Positions 1-6,050 of a stretch of 20,332 nucleotides of DNA are shown here, piece after piece. The stretch is from NCBI GenBank assembly GCA_050115555.1, contig JASFQI010000048.1, forward strand, positions 1 through 20,332. Direction: 5' to 3'. The notes below the pieces were generated by a model. It did no database searches, had not been told where the DNA came from, and was given only the letters and a program-made list of their open reading frames with translations. Both the position numbers and the translations under genes were made by a program. Numbering within the stretch: the first letter of the stretch is position 1; each line of letters opens with the position of its first letter. The stretch comes from JASFQI01 sp050115555 (GTDB lineage Bacteria > Desulfobacterota > DSM-4660 > Desulfatiglandales > HGW-15).

Positions 1-1
1 G

Positions 2-415
2 CTGAAACCGGAGGACAAGGCGGCCATCGTTCGAACCCTCGTCAAGGAGGGCCCCACCTTGATGGTCGGCGACGGGGTCAACGACGCCCTGTCCATGGCC
101 GCAGCGGACGTGGGGGTTTCCATCGGACGAACCAAGGCCGACCTCGCCATTCAATCCTCGGATATCGTCGTGATGCGGGACGATGCCGCAAGCCTGTTGA
201 CCCTTCTTCGGACGGCCCGAAAGCTCATCCGTATCATCAAGCAGAATTATATCTGGGCCGTCGGCTTCAACACCGTCGGGATTCTGCTGGCCACATCGGG
301 CGTCCTGAGCCCTTGGCTCGCCGCACTCTTTCATCACATCAGCTCCGTCCTGGTCGTGCTCAACTCCGCCCGGCTGGTTCGAAGCGGGGGCCCTTCACAG
401 GTCCCTTCCCCGTAA
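2..415 (+). CDS. Heavy-metal P-type ATPase, C-terminal part (5' end outside window)
   Basis: This is the last 137 residues of a cation-pumping P1B-type ATPase. The frame is open from base 2 and the gene starts before the window. The P-domain signature MVGDGVND, followed by AAADVGVSIG, lies near visible residues 21-42; this is the Mg-binding hinge of the phosphorylation domain. Two membrane segments follow (about residues 78-98 and 101-123), the last containing HHISSVLVVLNSARL. Copper pumps usually have a Met-Ser-Ser pattern in this helix and Zn/Cd pumps a DxG, so the His-His-Ile-Ser-Ser version does not assign the metal. The CPx motif and the N-terminal metal-binding domains are outside the window. 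The nearby DtxR-type regulator and DUF4198 protein make a transition metal such as Fe, Mn, Ni or Co plausible, but that is inference. The family is certain; the substrate is unknown. Confidence 0.93.
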   Translation: MKPEDKAAIVRTLVKEGPTLMVGDGVNDALSMAAADVGVSIGRTKADLAIQSSDIVVMRDDAASLLTLLRTARKLIRIIKQNYIWAVGFNTVGILLATSGVLSPWLAALFHHISSVLVVLNSARLVRSGGPSQVPSP

Positions 416-580
416 AGGGTAAAGCGCTGCGTGCGACGGGCCGAACCAGGATGGAACGCACCTCCCCCTTTCGGCGTCTACTGGATGCCACTCGCCTGAA
501 CCCTGCGGCCGAGGACCCGCCCCCCCAACCGTTCCCGGCGCAGGTCATGCCCAATTTTTTAGGACATCGATCAAATGGGC

Positions 581-609
581 TTGACAGGCGCGAAGCGCAA
601 TGGTATTTA
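581..609 (+). promoter_or_regulatory. Sigma70-type promoter for the HTH gene
   Basis: A perfect -35 TTGACA (581-586) and a -10 TATTTA (604-609) are separated by exactly 17 bases. Transcription would start near 616, giving a leader of about 73 nt before the TTG start at 690. The spacer contains GCGC-GAA-GCGC (588-598), a small inverted repeat that could be an operator. No other such promoter precedes the three genes up to 2712, so it may serve all of them. Confidence 0.6.
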
Positions 610-689
610 GGAAGGCCTTAATAGATTAGCGCTCCCAAATTCAAAGGGGGTACCGGATCCAAAAACGAATCCATAAAACAGGAGGGCCG

Positions 690-1511
690 TTGAACGTGCA
701 AAGACCGGATATTCGAGCGCTGGAGGAGCGGGTACAAAATCAATTCGGGACGTCTCTAAATGGGTTTATGAGAAAAATGATCGAGGAAAGGGCCCTTTTT
801 GATTACCAGGTGGCGGAGATGCTGCACATCAAGCCGGCAACGGTTGGATTCCTGAGGCGGGACCTTGGGTTGAAACGGGACGGATTCAAGCAGCGCTTCG
901 AGAAACGGTACGGACCCGGTTCCGTGGAAGCGTTTCGCGAGCTGTCCTCCCGACCGGAGACCGCCCTCAAGGACATTGCACGGCGGTTCGGTTTTTCCAG
1001 GCAGTACGCGTGGGTCATCTTCGAGAAGATTTGCGGAAAGCCATACTCCGACGCCTTTCAGAAAAAGCGCCGACTTCGACGCCAGGAAAAACAGAGAAAG
1101 GTGCGCGAAAAGCATTTTCGATCCAAAAAGCTCCGTGGTTTTCTAAAAATCGAGAAGGAGCTGAAGGAGCGCGGGATCCCCGCCCGCCTCGTCCGGCAGG
1201 GGAAGCGGTACGTGCTGGTGACCCGGCGAAGCACGCTCAACCTGAAGTACACGAAAACGGCCGTCACCATCGGGAACAGGCAGTACTTCAAATTTGTGAA
1301 CGTGGGGTGTAGGGACTCGGATTGCGATTTTTACATCTGCCGCTGCAGGGATCTGGAGCGGAGCATCCACTACATCATTCCGAAGGAGGCCATGCCCGCA
1401 AGTACCATCTCCCTTCCGCCACAGTCGCACTCCGAACAGAGCAAGTACGGAAAGTTCCTGGAAGCGTGGCACCTGTTGGAAGAAAACCCTCAAAAGCGGC
1501 AGGCCGGATGA
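690..1511 (+). CDS. Two-helix-turn-helix protein of unknown function
   Basis: This 273-aa protein starts at TTG 690, with GGAGG at 681-685 five bases... upstream of the start region. I do not recognise the family. Two helix-turn-helix-like stretches are visible. One, around residues 38-60 (YQVAEMLHIKPATVGFLRRD), resembles a homeodomain-like fold; the other, around 90-112 (ALKDIARRFGFSRQYAWVIF), has the alternating pattern of a sigma-4 or resolvase-type HTH. A very basic, probably helical linker follows (about 123-160, rich in Arg and Lys). A C-terminal alpha/beta-looking domain (about 165-245) contains VGCRDSDCDFYICRCRDLE, with four cysteines, and YIIP. The C-terminal part vaguely recalls small PD-(D/E)xK-like or metal-binding domains, but I cannot assign catalytic residues. 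The protein is probably DNA-binding and cytoplasmic. It lies 84 bp before the DUF4198 gene on the same strand. Confidence 0.75.
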   Translation: MNVQRPDIRALEERVQNQFGTSLNGFMRKMIEERALFDYQVAEMLHIKPATVGFLRRDLGLKRDGFKQRFEKRYGPGSVEAFRELSSRPETALKDIARRFGFSRQYAWVIFEKICGKPYSDAFQKKRRLRRQEKQRKVREKHFRSKKLRGFLKIEKELKERGIPARLVRQGKRYVLVTRRSTLNLKYTKTAVTIGNRQYFKFVNVGCRDSDCDFYICRCRDLERSIHYIIPKEAMPASTISLPPQSHSEQSKYGKFLEAWHLLEENPQKRQAG

Positions 1512-1595
1512 AACGATCTGCCCGAGGCCCTTCGGTAGGAAAGAGGCCGTGACTTGGTTCAATGGTCGGAAACCCGCAAGTCAAGGAGAGTCCGA

Positions 1596-2486
1596 ATGAA
1601 AAAGATGGTAGGGAGTTTTCTCATGTTCGTCGCCGTTTCTTCTATCGCCTTTCCGGTCAGTGCGCACATGCTCTGGGTCAACCTTTATGAGTCCTTTGCG
1701 CATCCCCCGGGCCACGTCATTGCGTCCATCGGGTGGGGGCATACCGTGCCCCTGGATGATCTGCCGGGGGCGCTCAAGCTGGAGTCCTATGAGTTGATCG
1801 GTCCAGATCATGGAAAGACGGCCCTTCAACTGCCGCTCTCCGAGGAGCGTGACGATTTTCTACCCACCCCTACCGGATTGCAGATATCGAGTGGGGATCT
1901 GGGCATAAGGAAGTTCACGCTGGAGGAGAAAAGCAAACCTGGAACCTACCAGGTCTCTCTGGTCTCGGCGGACAACTATTTTTCGCTCTATCTGGACGAG
2001 GAAGGCAGAAAAAAATGGGCCCCAAAGGCCATGGATGAGCTGGAAAACGCAACTCAGGTCTTGGCGGGGATGAAGTACAAGTCCTGTGCAAAGGCCTATT
2101 TCACCCTTGGCGGCGAATGGACGCAGCCGGAGCCCCTCCACAACGACCTGGAGCTGCTCCCATTGACCGATCTAAGTGATGTTCGTGTGGGGGACCTGGT
2201 GAAGTTTCGAGTAACCCTCCTTGGCGATCCGTTATCCACAACACCCGAAAAAGGCCTGGAATACCTGACCGCCCACAGCAATACCTTCGGTGGCCCGGAC
2301 AAATTCTTTCTTGCCTCCATGCTTCACAAGGGGGAGGCCCAGTTCCGCATGCCGGCAGCAGGGCAATGGGTTGTCAACATCTACACGAGCTATGACGTGG
2401 ACCCTGAAAACGGACCGGAAGAACTCATTGGGAAATGCACCAAGGTCTTTTATTCAGGGACCGTCAGTTTCCACGTAAAGCCCTGA
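1596..2486 (+). CDS. DUF4198/NikM-like periplasmic protein
   Basis: This is a 296-aa exported protein. I chose ATG 1596 because AAGGAG (1583-1588) lies at good spacing and the product then begins with a clean signal peptide (about residues 1-23, MKKMVGSFLMF...FPVSA). An upstream in-frame ATG at 1554 would add 14 charged residues before it. Cleavage after SA would leave a mature N-terminus starting His-Met-Leu-Trp, matching the AH-start of DUF4198/NikM-like proteins. In that family an N-terminal His is thought to help bind a metal. The rest is predicted beta-rich. It contains a GKTALQLPL stretch and a C-terminal GQWVVNIYTSYDVD...CTKVFYSGTVSFHV part typical of a beta-sandwich ending. Its likely role is periplasmic metal handling next to a metal transporter and a metal regulator. 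The specific metal is not shown by the sequence. Confidence 0.8.
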   Translation: MKKMVGSFLMFVAVSSIAFPVSAHMLWVNLYESFAHPPGHVIASIGWGHTVPLDDLPGALKLESYELIGPDHGKTALQLPLSEERDDFLPTPTGLQISSGDLGIRKFTLEEKSKPGTYQVSLVSADNYFSLYLDEEGRKKWAPKAMDELENATQVLAGMKYKSCAKAYFTLGGEWTQPEPLHNDLELLPLTDLSDVRVGDLVKFRVTLLGDPLSTTPEKGLEYLTAHSNTFGGPDKFFLASMLHKGEAQFRMPAAGQWVVNIYTSYDVDPENGPEELIGKCTKVFYSGTVSFHVKP

Positions 2487-2541
2487 ATTTCCGGTTTATA
2501 CCCAATGATCGTGGAGAAATATGAAAAGGAAGGAGAGGGAA

Positions 2542-2712
2542 ATGATTCAAAGCACGGAGAAGAAAAAAGAGGGATGGTGGTCCATGAAAGCCCGGAATCG
2601 GCTGCAATCCAAAGGGGCCGGACTGATCAACTTCGAGTCCCGAATCCAGCCGAAGAACTCCATCACCGAGGACATCGATCGGATCATCGCCAGCCGGTTC
2701 CAGAAGATGTAG
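2542..2712 (+). CDS. Small protein of unknown function (56 aa)
   Basis: This 56-aa ORF lies 55 bp after the DUF4198 gene on the same strand. I chose ATG 2542 because the purine run AGGAGAGGGA (2531-2540) would serve it as a ribosome-binding site. An in-frame ATG at 2521 has a weaker one. The product is basic and soluble, with GWWSMKARNRL near the N-terminus and a helical tail (ITEDIDRIIASRF); it has no signal peptide, membrane segment or cysteines. I do not recognise it. Its good start context and position make it a likely real gene, co-transcribed with the DUF4198 gene. It ends 17 bp before the 3' end of the convergent DtxR-like gene. Confidence 0.6.
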   Translation: MIQSTEKKKEGWWSMKARNRLQSKGAGLINFESRIQPKNSITEDIDRIIASRFQKM

Positions 2713-2729
2713 ATCGAAAAGGAGGTGGG

Positions 2730-3482
2730 CTAAAGGGCTTCCACAATCACTCGCTCCGCGTCGTCCACGCGGATGTACCGGTGGTATCCTTTGACCCGGA
2801 CCTCCACCTGATCCCCCTCGATTTTTTCGATCTTAACGATCGCGCCTGGTGCAAGGCTCATCTCGGTCAGCCGGTCACGGACCGATCCGCGGGCTTTGAT
2901 CTTGACGATACGGCCTCGCTGTTCGGGGGCCAGCTCCGACATGGGGATCGACGGGGCTCCTTCACGAAGCTTGCTGCTTCGTTTTTCTTTCAGGCTTTCC
3001 AATCGCTGGAAGGTACACGCCACACATTTTTCTTCCATGACTCCTTCCCGGCAAAAAGCCCGGAAGGCCTCGATCCAGTCCACCCCGGCCCGGGGACACA
3101 CATCGAGAAACTGGACGAACTGAATCAACCGATCCAGGACGGACTGCGGAAGGGCGTGCTCCATTTCACAGGCCGCGTTTTCAGCGGTTCCCGACTCAAC
3201 GCCCAGTATCCTGGAGAAAAAATCGTTCAGCACCTCATGCCGCCGGACCACCTCTTCAGCCGCTTTTACCCCTTCCGCGGTCAGGGTGATCACGTCGTAA
3301 GGGGCATAGTTGATGAGACCCTTTTCCGCCAGAACGCGAAGCGCGCCCGTGACGGACGAGGCCTTGACCTTCATCGCCATGGCGATGTCCTTGGCCCGGG
3401 CGGCCTGCTTTTCTGCGATGATATGATAGATAGTCTCCAGGTAATCTTCCTGGCTTGCCGTTATGGATTTTTTCGGGGGCAT
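2730..3482 (-). CDS. DtxR-family metal-dependent repressor with FeoA domain
   Basis: This 250-aa metal-sensing transcriptional repressor starts at ATG 3482 (minus strand), which has GAAGGGA about 8 bases upstream. ATG 3491, three codons earlier, directly abuts that purine run and is less likely. The N-terminal winged HTH (about 7-72) has the DtxR hallmark SQEDYLETIY and a recognition helix near ASSVTGALRVL. The dimerisation/metal region has H82 and CEMEH (105-109), matching the Cys-Glu-His ligands of the iron type (DtxR/IdeR) rather than MntR. However, the position equivalent to DtxR Glu83 appears to be Asn86. A FeoA/SH3-like domain fills about 178-250. Between them (129-156) is a four-cysteine segment, C-x14-C-x8-C-x2-C, absent from classical DtxR, which may bind a metal or Fe-S cluster. 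It probably controls its own gene and the neighbouring metal genes. Confidence 0.92.
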   Translation of the reverse strand: MPPKKSITASQEDYLETIYHIIAEKQAARAKDIAMAMKVKASSVTGALRVLAEKGLINYAPYDVITLTAEGVKAAEEVVRRHEVLNDFFSRILGVESGTAENAACEMEHALPQSVLDRLIQFVQFLDVCPRAGVDWIEAFRAFCREGVMEEKCVACTFQRLESLKEKRSSKLREGAPSIPMSELAPEQRGRIVKIKARGSVRDRLTEMSLAPGAIVKIEKIEGDQVEVRVKGYHRYIRVDDAERVIVEAL

Positions 3483-3504
3483 CCGCGACATCCCTTCATG
3501 ATGG

Positions 3505-3522
3505 AGTAGTCTTAAGGATACT
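3505..3522 (-). promoter_or_regulatory. Operator candidate for the DtxR-like repressor
   Basis: This is an 18-base near-palindrome, AGTA-N2-CTTAAG-N2-TACT when read with two mismatched pairs per arm (14 of 18 positions symmetric). It starts about 6 bases downstream of the -10 box and covers the expected transcription start. A second, perfect inverted repeat TAAGGAT (3513-3519) / ATCCTTA (3539-3545) brackets the -10 element. Such sites fit autoregulation by a dimeric DtxR-type protein. Binding is inferred from position and symmetry only. Confidence 0.45.
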
Positions 3523-3527
3523 ATGAA

Positions 3528-3556
3528 AGAATACGGGAATCCTTATTTTTTGTCAA
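3528..3556 (-). promoter_or_regulatory. Sigma70-type promoter of the DtxR-like gene
   Basis: Read on the minus strand, a perfect -35 TTGACA (3551-3556) and a -10 TATTCT (3528-3533) are separated by exactly 17 bases. The start site would fall near 3521, giving a leader of about 40 nt before ATG 3482. This is one of the cleanest promoters in the window. Confidence 0.65.
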
Positions 3557-3793
3557 CACGCCGAAACTCGCTCCCTCCAAGAGTGAAAATGCCCCTTACA
3601 GCGAGATGAGCCCCCCCTCCCTTCCCTTTCTCTGATCGCGTCCCTTTGGGAACCATCCTTTTTCGCCTTACATCCTAGGTCACCCTCCGTACCAAGACGC
3701 CCTCATTATCGCGGTCACCGTCCCCAACGGTTCCGCCAAAAAAATAAAATGCAGAAGGGGGAAGCCCTGTGAATATCCGTGCAGATGGGGGAA

Positions 3794-3822
3794 TTGACTG
3801 CCATGGCCTGATCGAATATTAA
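3794..3822 (+). promoter_or_regulatory. Candidate promoter for the pilus/secretion operon
   Basis: TTGACT (3794-3799) and TATTAA (3817-3822) are spaced by 17 bases and point toward the prepilin gene, with a long leader of about 230 nt. A perfect inverted repeat, TAATTG-CGTTT-CAATTA (3820-3836), overlaps the -10 and the presumed start site and could be an operator. A second possible -10, TATAAT (4007-4012), lies 46 bases before the start codon but has a poor -35. Either or both may drive the operon. Confidence 0.45.
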
Positions 3823-3836
3823 TTGCGTTTCAATTA
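3820..3836. repeat. Perfect 6-bp inverted repeat, operator candidate
   Basis: TAATTG and CAATTA are separated by CGTTT, forming a 17-base symmetric site. It overlaps the -10 of the candidate promoter at 3794-3822. The shape suits a dimeric HTH regulator; I cannot name one. Confidence 0.35.
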
Positions 3837-4057
3837 CTATAAAACGGGCTCTTGAAATTGCGCCAACCATCCAAAGGCCCGAATATACAGGAGTAACGCC
3901 TCTTCTTTGCATCCAGAAAGCTACGAATGTAAATGAAGGGGCGGAGCTGTGCCTTTCAAATCGCAAGATTGCTCCACATAAGATTAAATAAACTGAATAA
4001 ATGCAATATAATGATAGATATAGCCCATGAAATATGCGTGAAAAAAGGAGAGCAATT

Positions 4058-5107
4058 ATGTTCAGGCAGAAAACCCATCCTTTGGATCGCCCGCTGAGAA
4101 GAACTGAAAACGGGCGGATATTCGTTGAGCCCGGTGCGAGGGAATCCGGTTTTACACTCCTCGAGATCGTTATCGTCCTGACGATTATCGGATTTCTGCT
4201 TGCAATGATCGCCCCGCGGCTCGGCAACATCGGGACCTCCGCAGTGGATACCATCGATGACAGCAACATCAAAGACATGCGTGGATACGTCATGCTCTAT
4301 CAGCAGAAGAAGAACCGTCTTCCCAACAAGCCTATCACCATCGTGAACAGCAGCGCGGGCAAGGGTTATCAGATGCCCCTGATCGATGACGGGGACGCGG
4401 ACAACGGCCCCGAGACCATCGGGTATGACTTTCACAGACGCTGCAAGCTGGAACTTCATATTCTGAACAAGGAAGAGGCAGAAGAAATCAAGAAAATGGG
4501 AATTAGAAGATTTGTTGTACTGAACGACTACAAGGGAAGCACAAACTCCGATTTCATCAAGGACGGGGAGAACTCGGACCTCAAGCCCCAAACCTTCGCC
4601 ACAGGGGACGCGGGACGGCCCTTTCACATCGTGGACGTCGATGAGGGCGTGGGCGTACTCATGATCGGCGCCGGCGCGGACGGCAAGGACTCGAAGGTCA
4701 AGGCCGAGGTGAGCGAGGGGGACGAGGTGGGAAACCCCGACTGGATGTACCGGATCGTCCTGGGACTCGGCTCCGATTCTTCCCTGGTCTCGGACGGCAT
4801 GGTGCAGAACGAGGGCCTGTCCCCCAGGGGGATGCAAAATGCGGATTACAACACCTTCAACAACTACACCATGGTGCTTCCCAGGCTCCAGGCCACGCTG
4901 GACCGGATCGGCGGCGGCGCGCCCAAGCAGATCACCGGAGGCAATGCCAAGTACGATGACGACGATGAAAAGGCCATACAGAAGCTCTATGACCTGAACC
5001 AGGCCCAGGAACTCTGGGAGGTCGAGGTGTGCAGTCCCCTGGGATACAAATGGCCGCAGGATGAGGTTGAAATGTGGCAAGTAGTCGACATTGAAGAGAA
5101 ATTTTAG
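4058..5107 (+). CDS. Large prepilin-like protein (pseudopilin) 1
   Basis: This 349-aa protein has a class III (type IV pilin-like) signal. The cleavage site is G31|FTLLEIVIVLTIIGF, with Glu at mature position +5 and a hydrophobic helix to about residue 52. It starts at ATG 4058 with AGGAG at 4046-4050; an earlier in-frame ATG at 4034 has no such site. The leader of 31 residues is long, since type IVa leaders are usually 5-10. The large periplasmic or extracellular head (about 60-349) is rich in Asp, Gly and Asn and has only two cysteines. Several Asp-rich stretches (DDGDADNGPE, KYDDDDEKA) might bind calcium, as in GspG-type pseudopilins, but this is inference. At this length it resembles a minor or capping pseudopilin rather than a major pilin (about 150 aa). 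It is the first gene of the operon, and the next prepilin starts 5 bp after it. Confidence 0.85.
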   Translation: MFRQKTHPLDRPLRRTENGRIFVEPGARESGFTLLEIVIVLTIIGFLLAMIAPRLGNIGTSAVDTIDDSNIKDMRGYVMLYQQKKNRLPNKPITIVNSSAGKGYQMPLIDDGDADNGPETIGYDFHRRCKLELHILNKEEAEEIKKMGIRRFVVLNDYKGSTNSDFIKDGENSDLKPQTFATGDAGRPFHIVDVDEGVGVLMIGAGADGKDSKVKAEVSEGDEVGNPDWMYRIVLGLGSDSSLVSDGMVQNEGLSPRGMQNADYNTFNNYTMVLPRLQATLDRIGGGAPKQITGGNAKYDDDDEKAIQKLYDLNQAQELWEVEVCSPLGYKWPQDEVEMWQVVDIEEKF

Positions 5108-5112
5108 CAGCC

Positions 5113-6024
5113 ATGCCCATCAAAAACAGGTCAGCATTCACCGTCCTGGAGCTGCTCCTGGTCCTGACCATCATCGGCGTCTTTTCCATCGCCCTGTACA
5201 GCCGCCTGGCCAAGGTCAGCGAGGAGGCCGGGGTCACCACGGCCCTGGAGGAGATGAACAACATCAAAAAGGCCGTTGTCGATCTGTTTTATCCGGATCT
5301 CGGATTCGTGCCCGAAGATCCCGGCGAGGACGGCATGTTGATTAGCGAAGACAACCCCTCGGCCGCGGCGGACGATCGTCCCTGGTTTGCGACACGATAC
5401 CTCTGCCTCAAGGACGACCGGGCCGGGACCGGGCAGACGCCGGACCCGCAGACGAGCCCCGAGAGCTACGAGATGTGGATGTTCCTGAGGTCCCAGATCA
5501 ACCCCGAGAACCCGGATGACGCCGGCGCCCTGTCCATGGCAAAGGCCAAGCTTTCCTGGGACCGATACCGCCAGAAGGGGTGGCGGGGGCCCTACATGGA
5601 ACAGGACCTCATCGCCAGACTGGACGCGGCGGATGCGACGGCCATGCCCCTCGTGGCCACGCCGTGGGCGGAAAAGTGCGAGGAACTGGCCCAACAGGCG
5701 GAGGAGGCCGGTGACGGGGCCGAGGCGGAAACGCTCCGCCGGGGCAAGTACTATCTCATCGTCTCCGAGAACGAGTTGGACGATGAGGGGCAGTACTCCA
5801 GCGCTAAGAACACCGCGCGGATCATCTGTTTCGGGGCCGATTGCGAGGACGGCGGCTCCTACCTGAAATCGGATGCACAGACCGGAGAGGCGGCGCCGGC
5901 CACGGTCGAGGATTTGAGAAAGGCGAACGTGAACGATCCCTCCGACCCGGAGTGCTACTACACGGAAGACGATATCGTGGTGTTTATCTTCGGCGGCGGC
6001 GCTGTAAGGCGGCCTTCAAACTGA
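5113..6024 (+). CDS. Large prepilin-like protein (pseudopilin) 2
   Basis: This 303-aa protein has a type IV pilin signal with a short leader of 8 residues: A8|FTVLELLLVLTIIGV, with Glu at mature +5. The residue before the cleavage site is Ala instead of the usual Gly, which prepilin peptidases tolerate less well. A GWRGPYME motif (about residues 156-163) recalls the GPY motif of GspG-type pseudopilins. The rest is an acidic, soluble head with an AEKCEELAQQAEEAGDGAEAE helix. The start lies 5 bp after the stop of the first prepilin and lacks a strong ribosome-binding site, so it is probably translationally coupled. The length again suggests a minor pseudopilin. The two proteins probably assemble in the same filament or pseudopilus. 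Confidence 0.85.
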   Translation: MPIKNRSAFTVLELLLVLTIIGVFSIALYSRLAKVSEEAGVTTALEEMNNIKKAVVDLFYPDLGFVPEDPGEDGMLISEDNPSAAADDRPWFATRYLCLKDDRAGTGQTPDPQTSPESYEMWMFLRSQINPENPDDAGALSMAKAKLSWDRYRQKGWRGPYMEQDLIARLDAADATAMPLVATPWAEKCEELAQQAEEAGDGAEAETLRRGKYYLIVSENELDDEGQYSSAKNTARIICFGADCEDGGSYLKSDAQTGEAAPATVEDLRKANVNDPSDPECYYTEDDIVVFIFGGGAVRRPSN

Positions 6025-6050
6025 TCAGTGACCATGGAAAGAAACGGTTC

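Larger units (their letters stand above)
3557..4057. other. Long divergent intergenic region, no gene seen
   Basis: About 500 bases separate the DtxR-like promoter from the prepilin gene. I find no convincing coding sequence on either strand; the open frames here lack coding-type composition and ribosome-binding sites. The right half is clearly more AT-rich than the genes around it. It holds the promoter candidates listed separately (3794-3822 and a TATAAT at 4007-4012) and one perfect inverted repeat (3820-3836). I looked for a c-di-GMP class I riboswitch, common upstream of pilus genes in related bacteria, and did not find its conserved core. Confidence 0.55.

Noticed and set aside
2717..2727. 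A strong ribosome-binding-like AAAAGGAGGTG just after the 56-aa gene
   Set aside because: No usable ORF follows; the GTG is followed by a stop one codon later. It could be a remnant of a lost downstream gene but nothing supports that.
2505..3509. A 334-residue open frame on the + strand across the DtxR-like gene
   Set aside because: It is the antisense shadow of the minus-strand regulator, whose protein has clear DtxR and FeoA motifs, a ribosome-binding site and a promoter.
3846..3861. A possible sigma54 -24/-12 promoter upstream of the prepilin gene
   Set aside because: The GG and GC pairs are 11 or 12 bases apart instead of 10, and the flanking consensus is poor.
3840..4057. c-di-GMP riboswitch in the leader of the secretion operon
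   Set aside because: I looked for the conserved core of the class I aptamer and found no convincing match.
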